DNA from: Euphorbia lathyris
Taxonomy: Eukaryota > Streptophyta > Magnoliopsida > Malpighiales > Euphorbiaceae
NCBI RefSeq assembly: GCF_963576675.1
Contig: NC_088913.1
Span: 997,001-1,061,000 of the forward strand
Length of the DNA stretch: 64,000 nt
Direction of reading: 5' to 3'
Each line of letters begins with the position of its first letter. The stretch's first letter is position 1. Below the pieces are notes generated by a model that ran no database searches, was not told the DNA's origin, and saw only the letters and a list, made by a program, of their open reading frames with translations. The position numbers were made by a program, and so were the translations under genes. Below, in pieces: positions 1 to 8,374 of the stretch.

Positions 1-206
1 TCAGTATCTGACCGTCGAAGCCGATTGATTCCACGAACCGCGAGCTCCCGTTTTTAACGAAAATTTAGTAAAAATTGAACTTAGGAAATTCGGAATTTTT
101 TGAGAAAAAAAATATTTTTCTCAAAAAAAATCCACTCTCTCTCTCTAAAAATGTTTAGAGTGAGAAAGTTTTCATCTCCCCAAAAAATCCTCCTCCCTTC
201 ACCTTG

Positions 207-238
207 GGATCCGTGCCCTTATATAGGGAAACGGATCC
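207..238 (-). promoter_or_regulatory. TATA box inside an inverted repeat (E4 LTR promoter)
   Basis: On the minus strand GGATCCGT and ACGGATCC enclose CCC-TATATAA-GGG. The TATA box therefore sits in the loop of an imperfect palindrome, as in both E1 LTRs, but with different inner stem bases (CCC/GGG here, GCC/GGC in E1). Confidence 0.6.
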
Positions 239-240
239 CG

Positions 241-420
241 GAACAATGGGCGACGCCCAAAAAAAATTGGGCGTCGCCCATTGTGGTTGGGCGGCCGCCC
301 AACCTAGTGTTGGGCTACCGCCCAACCTTGTTGGGCGGCCGCCCAACGCCAGGTTGGGCGCCCTCCCCCAACCCTCGTCGGGCGTCCGCCCGACGTGGTT
401 GGGTGCCCACTCGGCGACCC
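241..420. repeat. Array of short GGGCG/CGCCC palindromes in the E4 LTR
   Basis: Repeated half-sites TTGGGCG and CGCCCAA face each other across 0-4 bases many times in this stretch. The same kind of array lies upstream of the TATA box in both E1 LTRs. Confidence 0.7.
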
Positions 421-831
421 TCGGGGCGTGCCCCGCGCCGTCGGACGCGTGCACTCCGTGGCCGCTGAGCGCGCGTTCCGCGCAGCTAGACGCTCGCACG
501 TCGCGGCCGCCGAACGCGCGCCTCGCGCTGCCAGGCTCGTGTGCTCAACGGCCCACGAGGGCGCGCCCCGCCAGCGGTCCCAGGCATTTCTCGGACGTCG
601 AGAGCGTGCCACTCGCGGTGCGTCCGACGGACGCCGCGTGCACGTCTCGAGCCGTCAAGCGGGCGTTCGACCATCGTCGTCCGCGTGCGAGATGCCGTTG
701 TGTGCCCGCGCCGTGCCGTTAATTTTCCTCAGCTTATTATTCTTTATATATTTTTCAAAACTTCCGGAATCAATCGCTTCGACCGTCTTGTTTCAGGTTC
801 TCGTCACAGGTCCTCCGACTCGGTGTCTACA

Positions 832-2060
832 ACGTGATTAAAACCGAATTAAATAAATTTTTAGTTAAAAAGCGTTCCCTGTGGGTTCGATATCTTTTAT
901 TACTATAACCGTATACCGTGCACTTGCGGAAATCGCTCAACAACGAGCTGGCCAGCTCGCCGAGCTGGCGCCTGCTCGGGCGAGCTGGCTGCGGGAATTG
1001 GTCAAAAATCCCAATTTTGACCCCACGACTTCACGACCGGTCCCATGACTTCCTACCTGCATAAGGACACGAAATAGGTCAAAAAGAGGGCTCGAGCTAC
1101 ATCTATAAATAGAACTTTTCCATTGTAAATTAGGGATCTTTCATTATTGTAATTTACTTTAGCCTTTCCCCCTTGAGAAATCCTCTCCACCTCTTCCATC
1201 TTCTCCAACCTCCATTGAAGAAGCTCTGAAGCTCCGCATCTCCACCGAGGATTATTCAAGGTCCGTCCTTAAGACCTAGGAAGCCGGCTGCAGAGTAGAC
1301 AGGTTCCCTGAAAGGGATTTTCGTATCTCCTTTTATCTTTCCTTGTTTGTACTCTTTGATACAGTCTATGAATCCTAGGCTAATTGTATCATGTTACATT
1401 GTTCTTCGTCTTTAATAATATTTTAGCTCTTATTTTGTTCTATGATTATTTGTTTAATCTTTGTCTTACGCTTTATTCAATTGGTTTAACTCATTCAAAA
1501 GCCCCAAAATCTAGTAGGCACATATTGTGAGCTGAATCTGACCTAGTCAGAGCCTAGGAGATTGACGACCTCTTAGTTGATTAAGCCCACATTGCTCAGC
1601 CTTAGACCTAGTTTCGGCCTTACAAGGGAATCACGCACTAGGAACTTCAGGAGGGTAAGTAGGGTTAATCGCCTTGAATACAAGTGACTTAGATTAGGTT
1701 TTTAATCAATAGACCTAATAACATAACTTCATTATTATTGTTCATACCATGTTCCTTCGGGTAATTGCATTAGTGAAAGATCACCTAGGAGTAGTATAAC
1801 TTAATTAGGAGTAGTTTAACTTAATTAGGCATAGAATAACTTAGTTAGAATTAGTATAACTTCGCTAGGAGTAGCGTAATTCAACCTAGGAGTAGATTAA
1901 CTTAAACAAACAAACTCAAAACCCACAAAGCCTAGATAACACCTGAGACCAAGTAGCTCGATACTTGTGGTAAATAAGTCTTGTGGATTCGATACCTGGA
2001 CTTTCCAGATTTATTACTTGATAACGACGGGGTACACTTATCCCTTAGTGAGTCTTCTTT
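832..2060. other. LTR-like non-coding retroelement remnant
   Basis: No reading frame of note. Two related stretches at about 880-940 and 1980-2050 share the frame GTGGRTTCGATAYC, then TTATTACT, then a GTRCACTT motif. This resembles the downstream ends of plant gypsy LTRs. I infer two LTR 3' ends, the first cut by the insertion of E4 at 831/832. Between them lies a CT-rich stretch, a weak TATA-like TATAAATAG near 1105, and the 20-bp repeats at 1787-1907. No primer-binding site follows either end, so family and boundaries are uncertain. Confidence 0.4.
1787..1907. repeat. 20-bp tandem repeat, about six units
   Basis: Six diverged units of the form ATTAGGAGTAGTWTAACTTA follow each other at an exact 20-bp spacing inside the LTR-like remnant. 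Confidence 0.75.
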
Positions 2061-2135
2061 ACGGAAGGCGCATCACACGCGTCGTAGAAAGACATTGAAT
2101 GTCATGCGTTGCCGGTGCCTCCATTTTTTGTTTGA

Positions 2136-2142
2136 TATAAAA
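2136..2142 (+). promoter_or_regulatory. Candidate TATA box of the E2 passenger gene A
   Basis: TATAAAA stands about 285 bases upstream of the ATG at 2423 and is followed by a pyrimidine-rich leader. The placement fits a promoter for the plus-strand gene that begins at 2423, although the leader is long and no transcript data are available. Confidence 0.4.
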
Positions 2143-2422
2143 TGCAGGGGGAGGCTCCATTTCTATCTTATTTCGTCAAATTTTCTTCTCCTTGTGCGAT
2201 TTGACCATCTCATTTTCCTTTTGGAGCCGCTGTTTTCTGTCGATCTTTCCATCGGTGTTCTGTCGTTTGCTCGCGCTTGCTGGGCACCGGGCATATTGAT
2301 TGACGGCGTTCTGGTGAAGATTCTCTACGACGCTTGTCGTAACCTTTGCGAGGTCAGTCGTACCTCTTATTTCTCCTGTCTTTAGTTCTTTTGTTTAGTT
2401 TTTTTTTCTGGGGAGGGGGAGT

Positions 2423-3579
2423 ATGTCAGAGGGTTCTTCACGGGGAGCCCTAAGAAGACTGCCGCCAGTGACACCAGGTGATTTTACGCTTCGCGAACGT
2501 GGATCGTAAAACAAAAAAGGCGGGCGAAGATGGGAGAGGAGAGTGTTGCTGCTGCGAGAAAGAAAAAAAAATCGTAGAGCGTGCGCCGCCTAGTGTCGAG
2601 CGGTCGGTAGGAGGAGTTGCTGCCGGCGTTCTTGAGGTAGTGGTTGTAGTACCGGAGGGTTTGATTATCGAAGAGCGTCCCCTGGCCTCGATTTACAAGG
2701 AAATGCGCCAGAGGGTATGGACACGTTCCGTGGGGGTCACTAGTGTTGATGGTAGGCGGTTTGAAGGAGCAGAGTGGCCAAAAAGACCGAAAACTTTTTC
2801 GGTGGACGATGCGCACAGTATCATTGTCTCCGTGGATTTAGCTGCTATCTCCGCAGTGTATCGACTTGGGAAGCCATATAAGCTAGTTGCGCTTGGAGAA
2901 GAAATCCGTGCTCATCATGCGGGTGGTGCGAACGAGCTCATGGTTTACGAGGAGCAGTTGGAATCGGGGATGCGGTTGCCCCTGCTTCCCTTTTTTGTGG
3001 AGGTTCTAAAGGAGTATGACCTGTGCCCTGGTCAGATCCATCCGAATGGATGGAGGATGATGGTGGAATTCTACTCGTTATGTCGATCAGCTGGATACCG
3101 GGCAACTGGGTTGGTATTCCGTGAGTTCTTTCGGCCAAACAAGGGACCCCGATCGCAACATGTGACCTTCTCGCATCAAAAGTTCAAGGTGATTGGCGGG
3201 TTGAAGGAAAAAGTTCATGAATATAGGCATCGTTACTTCTTAGTGCGAAAGCTGGACGACGACTTCCCTTTTCGAGTAGTGTGGAACGAGGAGCCCATGG
3301 ATTCCAGTCATTGGCTGAAACCGTGAGAAAAGTTGCCTTTTAAGGAGCAGCTCGTGAAATATTTAAAGGGGCTTCCGACAGATAAAGATCGTAAGCAAGA
3401 TGTGGATGAGCTTGTGCGTCACTTCCTGGCCGCCGGGTACTATATCTGGAACCAATGGCGAATGGCTCAGCTATCCAGCTGGACGGCAGTGGACTTTGAA
3501 AAGTGGAAACGCGGGTACAACTTCAAAGCCGGAGAGTTGGCGGAACTAGAGGCGATCTCCATGAATGTCGCTGTTGTAG
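2423..3579 (+). pseudogene. Exon 1 of E2 passenger gene A (Transposase_28 / putative gypsy-type protein)
   Basis: The likely ATG at 2423 opens a frame that shifts by one base before 2478; the frame from 2478 runs to 3579 with one in-frame TGA at 3324. The stretch MRLPLLPFFVEVLKEYDLCP followed by PNGWRMMVEFYSLCR is the hallmark of the plant family known as putative gypsy-type transposon (Transposase_28), whose function is not known. AG|GTGAGG at 3578 is a good 5' splice site and TTTGCAG|G at 3676-3683 a good 3' site, giving a 103-bp intron. E1 sits exactly at the 3' end of this intron. The last base of this exon joins 21805 in phase, so the gene continues at 21805-23124. It lies antisense to the pol of its carrier E2. 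Confidence 0.75.
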
Positions 3580-3682
3580 GTGAGGGGTCGGGGTTGTAGG
3601 TTTCTTTTATTTCATCCTGTGTGCTGTTGTTACTATATATTTTATGCGTGGTTTAAATTTTCCACTCTTTCTTACTTTGCAG
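3580..3682 (+). other. Intron 1 of passenger gene A, left part of an interrupted gene
   Basis: GTGAGG at 3580 and TTTGCAG ending at 3682 bound a 103-bp AT-rich intron. The 3' splice site overlaps the putative 5-bp target duplication of E1 (GCAGG left, ATAGG right). After insertion the pyrimidine tract remained on the left while the downstream exon stayed on the right. Confidence 0.65.
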
Positions 3683-3935
3683 GTGTAGACACCGAGTCGG
3701 AGTACCTGTGACGAAAACCCATAACAAGACGGTTGAAGCGGTTGGTTCTGATAATTTAAAGCAAAAATAATAATAAAAATCACGAGAGGATCTGTAGGGG
3801 TTGTGGTCGTCGAGTGGACAGCTCGCGGGTGCTCAGCGGCGTTGGGCAAGCGCCTAGCGGCAGCCGACGAGCGCCCGATGGCAGTTGGACGCGCGCCCGG
3901 CAGCGCGGGGCGCATGCCCAGCGGCAGCGGGGTAC

Positions 3936-4030
3936 GCGCACCCAACATCCGTCGGGCGGACGCCCAAAGTCTGTTGGGCGAATGCCCAACATCTGTTGGG
4001 CGCACGGATCTGTTGGGCTACGCCCAAAAT
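3936..4030. repeat. Short GGGCG palindrome array, 5' LTR copy
   Basis: TTGGGCG/CGCCCAA half-sites alternate immediately upstream of the TATA palindrome. This copy is shorter than the one in the 3' LTR at 19311-19560. Confidence 0.75.
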
Positions 4031-4037
4031 TTTTTTA

Positions 4038-4066
4038 GGATCCGTGCCTATAAAAGGCACGGATCC
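4038..4066 (+). promoter_or_regulatory. E1 5' LTR promoter: TATA box in a perfect palindrome
   Basis: GGATCCGTGCC, then TATAAAA, then GGCACGGATCC: a perfect 11-bp inverted repeat whose 7-base loop is the TATA box. Transcription would start about 30 bases downstream, near 4080. Confidence 0.7.
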
Positions 4067-4450
4067 CCATGCATTTAGGGAGAGGGATTTTTGGAGCTTC
4101 TCACTCTAAAACATTCTTTAGAGAGAGAAAGTTATTTTTTTGGGAAAAAACATTTTTTTTCCTAAAAAATCTGAATTTCCTAAAAGTTAAAATTTTACTA
4201 AAAACACTGAAAAACACAAAAATCGTAACTCGTGGAATCAACCGACTTCAGCTGTCAATACCGATCTTGAGGTATTATCCGAGGACTAGACTCGCTTTAT
4301 TTATTTTATTTATTTTATTTATTTATTTATCCATTTTATTTATGTAGTTAATTATTTATTTATCACGTTTTATTTATTATTCCATATTTATTTAATTTTC
4401 GTCTCGTGTTAAACAAACGTTTGGTTTTGTTTTTGAAATAAAAAACCTCG

Positions 4451-4621
4451 TTTTAATGTCCCAATACGAACCGTGATCCGACTCAAAGGTAGTTCGGGAT
4501 TAAAAAACGTTGTAATTATAAGTTTTGAAAATATTTCTAAATAACGTTTAAAAATAAAACGTCGTTTTAGGAGTCTCCGTTATAGACTATGATCCTATTT
4601 TGGTAGTTCGGAGGTCCAAAA
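4451..4621 (+). repeat. Two leader hairpins with a shared loop (set 1)
   Basis: 4451-4505 and 4565-4621 each pair TTTTA-rich left arms with right arms ending in AAAA, around a loop that keeps a GATCC then GGTAGTTCGG order. The stem sequences differ. In the 3' LTR the counterparts are at about 19974-20028 and 20088-20144. Confidence 0.45.
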
Positions 4622-5440
4622 TGATAGATAGATCTAATCTAAAGCCTTTGAATAAATCTGGAAAGTATAGGGACTGTTTCTGATATTTTGTCATTTCTGT
4701 CACTAACAGCAGATTAGCAACGGATTTTCCGTCGGTAATCTGCTAGAATCCGAAAATCACCCTTTTAACCCTCTTTTCTCAACTTTTTGATATTTATACT
4801 TGTGTACATATGTATTTAATTATGTAATATGTTTATAAAAATAATTTTCAAGTCCTATAACCATTAATTATGTATTATATAGCTATTTAATTCATATTGA
4901 AATTTAATTGGTTTGGATTTAATGTTATAAAGTAATATATGTATGTATATATATAGTTTTTGGGTTGTTTGGGTCATATTAGCTATTATTAGGTGAAACC
5001 ATTTTGGGATAAATGATATTCTCTTATTTTGGGATTTTTGCCCATTATTTTTACATAGCTTTAACTAGAATAAAAAATGTATTATATTTAGTATTCTTTC
5101 TCATTTTCTTTATTATATCATATAGTATTTCTTACTCATTTTTATCTATAGATATATCCTTATTTTTAGATAAAACTATGTATATATATGTATTTCTATT
5201 TTATTTTTGTATATATGTATATATTTTAAATATATTTGATTGGGTAAATTTGGCCTCGATTTGTTAATTGTTATAATGATGTTCAAGTAAGGGCCAATTG
5301 AGTGAAAAGGGAAAAATAAAAGACAAAAAGAGATTTCAAGTTGTTTGTTTAAATTAAAAGCTTTTCTAGATATTCCTAAAGTGTAAATAACGTTTTTTTT
5401 GTCATTTTTAAACCATTTCCAAAATATCACGTGTTGAAAC

Positions 5441-5708
5441 CTTAATCCGTTCCAACGACGGATTGAGCGAACCTTGTAATTAAAATCGTTTTCTATTTAT
5501 AAATAATAGAGTTTTGAATCGTTTTCTTGCGTAAGTGATTTTGTACAAAAATAAATGGACTTGTATGCTTAACCACGTTTTTTGATAAAACTTCTTATCT
5601 CACGTTTTCAAACGCTCGAGTCGTTCCAACGGCGATTCGAGTCGATGTCATGTAGATTAACGGGGTTTTGAAACGTACCTAAATCGTTCCAACGGCGATT
5701 AAGGTACG
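5441..5708 (+). repeat. Three leader hairpins with conserved loop TTCCAACGR and different stems (set 2)
   Basis: The hairpins are at 5441-5467 (CTTAATCCG/CGGATTGAG), 5615-5641 (CTCGAGTCG/CGATTCGAG) and 5674-5708 (CGTACCTAAATCG/CGATTAAGGTACG). Each has the loop TTCCAACGA or TTCCAACGG. The stems are different sequences, yet each pairs with at most one mismatch. They recur in the 3' LTR at 20964-20990, 21138-21164 and 21197-21231, and would lie in the transcribed leader. Confidence 0.7.
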
Positions 5709-6281
5709 AATCATGTAAATAAACTCGTTTTTTGGGGAATGAGATTGGCTTAGAATTAGTGTATAGTCTAAAGCATAAAATCACACTGTGAATAAATCAA
5801 TTCTTTCTTCTCCCCCTCTCTCTCCTATGTATTTTAAATTTATGCAAAATGGGTGATTCTTTACTAAAGTGGCTTTTAATGACATGCTCAAAACGGTTTT
5901 CAAAGCGAGAAAGAAAAGGTTTCAAATGAATTTCAAACTTAAAGAAATATGCGATTAGTCCGTTATCGCCTAACACGCTGAGTAGGAGGCCGGTGGTTCA
6001 TAACCGGACGATGTCGGGGTGCCTAGTAGCCTTTCTACGGAAAGGAGCTAGCCTTCTTGGCTCGTACCTAAGTTTCCCGAACCCTCACCGGTCTCCCGCA
6101 AGGGATCGGTGTTCATTTTCCCATTCGTGGATGGCGACTCTTCCATACTCCGAGCTCCGGTCCTGCCGAGCAGCTTGATTCCACGATTGGTTGCTTTCGG
6201 CGCCAATCACCGCTTACGTCGCCATGAGGTGTCCACCCCCCGGTCCGCCCGGGAGAGGCCGTCGGCACATTGTCTAACAAG

Positions 6282-6299
6282 TGGCGACTCTGCTGGGGA
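6282..6299 (+). other. Primer-binding site of E1 (tRNA-Arg type)
   Basis: TGGCGACTCTGCTGGGGA begins two bases after the LTR end. It is complementary to the kind of 3' end (CAGAGTCGCCA) found in plant tRNA-Arg, the primer reported for Ogre/Tat elements. The tRNA identity is from memory. Confidence 0.75.
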
Positions 6300-8215
6300 A
6301 GCGAGAAATTTGATTCCGGAAGGCGTGTAGTAAGCCCTTAACGGGGACAGATCGTATTATTTCTTTTCGTATGCATTCATACGCATTATTGCAAACCTTT
6401 TGGGTAATTTCCGCAAAACCTCTAGCGAGAGTCCATTCGTCGCTCGAAAGAGGCTAGTGTAAGTTCCCCATTACAGTAAGGCGCCAAAGGGTCCCCATCC
6501 ATTCGTTAGGGGCGAATTTGTGCGGTCCTGTGAGGTCCCGCGATCAGCCGTGTTAGCATATAGTAGCCTTAGAAGTTGCCATAGGATTACCCGTTACTAT
6601 TTTTGATGTGATAAATGAATCAGTTCATGTTTTCAAAATTGCCATGATACGTGTCTAATCCTAAAATACGTAAAGAAAATGAAACGATACGTTAATATAT
6701 ACTCTTAAACCGATATACAAACTACCCCAAAACATCGAAACGATTCGAACTAAAGACGACTTAGTCATCTCATACGAATGAACTTGTGCGACCCGCCTGG
6801 TCCCTTTCCGTGTCCCGAAGAAGGCACATGTTCAGGAAATGCGTTATGATGTAAGCACGTATTAGTATGAATCGGTTTGGTATTAAGGATAGTTATATCT
6901 CGATTCAAAAGACTATATTAACAGTAGCCGTTATTCACATTCTTTAAATAGGTTGGGATAAAACGAGATTATGGCGAAACGAAAACAAAGAACATTTCTG
7001 TTTCGAACGACCCCGTTGTAACATAAAGAGTTTCATAAACGTGTCTCGGCCCTTCTAAACAGAAAATGAACTCTTACGTTACGCTTTGTGTTGTTCGTAA
7101 GAGAAATGGACGTATCCGCAAAAAGTGACTAAGAAAATAAAAGAAAAGCAAAAATAAACAAACGACCAAAGTCATTCTGTATCTACGATGTATATCCATC
7201 CCGAGGATAGTTAAAGAAAATGAACCAATGCCGTTAAATACGTGCCTCAAGCCGGTATGTACGCTGTTTAAAATCATAAAGCCGAATTAAGCTAAACTGC
7301 ATAATTGCGCCATATGGACGAGACTGTGGGTTTGACTAATGGCTCGATCATTTCGACCGTTACCAAAACTATAAGAAGCATGGCCCGATCTGCGTGTTTG
7401 CTTGACTCATGCCTAAATGAAAAAGAACGGTGATATCCCTGCTTCAAATAAGCATGCGATTCAACGAAACATTGATTTTCTATAACCACGCTAGGGTGAT
7501 ATATCCCGTAGATTGGAAGAAATAAAAACTTGTTGCTAGCCGAAAGATTACCGTGCGCTCAAATAAGACTCGCTGTCTTCTCATATAGCCAAAACGAGCA
7601 AACGGATTCTTGACGCTAAAAACAAACACGTTACGCGATGAGTCCGTTCCCTAAAATAAAAAGTGATTTCATCACTAAATAAACACGTGGTTACGTCTCT
7701 CGATAGATCCAAAAGATCCCGTCGTAACCCAAAGTCGGGGCACGAACCCACGCGAATAAAAGGGAATGAGTCATTGTCAATAACGAACGATTGAACCAGA
7801 AGAATAATTCGTACCACGTCTAAAAACCGAGATGCGTTCAAAGGGTGTCAAAACCGGAACTGATGCATCTCGTAAAATAACGAGGGACGAGTTACTCCGA
7901 AAGGACAATCCAATTTGGTCGATATCTTAGTCACTAAACATTGATATGTCAAAACGAACTGTATTGTCTGATGGATGATTTACTTTTTCCGTAATAATCG
8001 ACGGCATCACGCGTCCCCTGGACCGTAATGTGAGCCCCAAACCAAAATCCTAGGAAAGAGACTTGGACCGTCGAGTGTGTGGAGGAATAAGGGTGGAAGA
8101 GAGATGTTGTGATACGTGTAATTAGACTGACGTTTGTTCTTCTTATCTTATATATCCGTAAATAAATAAACGCACACACCACGAATCATGCATATAAAAT
8201 CATGCATACATACTA
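6300..8215 (+). other. E1 leader without a convincing gene
   Basis: About 1.9 kb between the primer site and the first ORFs. Only short, low-quality frames are present on either strand. Some Ogre-type elements carry an extra ORF here; nothing of that kind is readable in this copy. Confidence 0.6.
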
Positions 8216-8362
8216 ATGGATGCCGTTCGCGCAGACTTCATCATTAAGCGGTTGTGGTTTCGCGAGAGTAACCAGCTAGTCAGGCAGTTTGATCAGCTAC
8301 AGATTGACAGTTCCGAATCGAGAGTAGTGGCTTCTGAATCATCTTCGTTCAAGTCAGCTTGA
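8216..8362 (+). CDS. 48-codon upstream ORF just before gag
   Basis: ATG at 8216 opens 48 codons (starting MDAVRADFIIKRLW) and ends at TGA 8360, twelve bases before the gag ATG and in the same frame. The composition is coding-like, with charged and glutamine/serine-rich stretches, but it matches nothing I recognise. It could be a leader peptide, a decayed N-terminus of gag, or chance. Confidence 0.3.
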   Translation: MDAVRADFIIKRLWFRESNQLVRQFDQLQIDSSESRVVASESSSFKSA

Positions 8363-8374
8363 TATTCTGTCAGT

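Larger units (their letters stand above)
1..831 (-). mobile_element. Partial LTR of the E1 family, minus strand (element E4)
   Basis: Read on the minus strand, this begins at 831 with TGTAGACACCGAGTCGGAGG, the same start as the two LTRs of E1 at 3684 and 19062. It runs through the GC-rich palindrome array and the TATA palindrome into the segment that in E1 lies at about 4233-4264, where the window ends. It is clearly diverged from E1 and its GC-rich upstream part is longer, so it is a related member rather than a copy. The remainder lies outside the window, so it cannot be told whether this is a solo LTR or a full element. Confidence 0.85.
3684..6279 (+). repeat. E1 5' LTR
   Basis: It starts TGTAGACACCGAGTCGG and ends TTGTCTAACA (2596 bp). 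In order it holds a GC-rich upstream part, the GGGCG palindrome array, the palindromic TATA box at 4038-4066, a purine/AT-rich segment, two sets of hairpins (4451-4621 and 5441-5708), and a GC-richer end from about 5960. It pairs with 19062-21800. The 3' LTR is 143 bp longer, mostly in the palindrome array. Confidence 0.92.

Noticed and set aside
241..420. The GGGCG palindrome arrays as a CRISPR-like array
   Set aside because: Units are too short and variable, there are no spacers of constant length, and the setting is a plant LTR promoter.
100..841. Several overlapping frames rich in Arg, Pro and Ala in the E4 LTR
   Set aside because: They are on both strands and in all frames of a GC-rich palindrome array, so they are by-products of composition. 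The same holds for 3607-4109 and 19018-19610.
5013..5267. 84-codon hydrophobic frame present in both E1 LTRs (also 20537-20791)
   Set aside because: It is identical only because the LTRs are copies of each other. The stretch is very AT-rich, the product is almost all Phe/Ile/Tyr/Leu, and there is no codon-level sign of selection.
6590..8182. Minus-strand short frames in the E1 leader as a hidden gene
   Set aside because: They do not join through plausible splice sites, match no family and have unremarkable composition.
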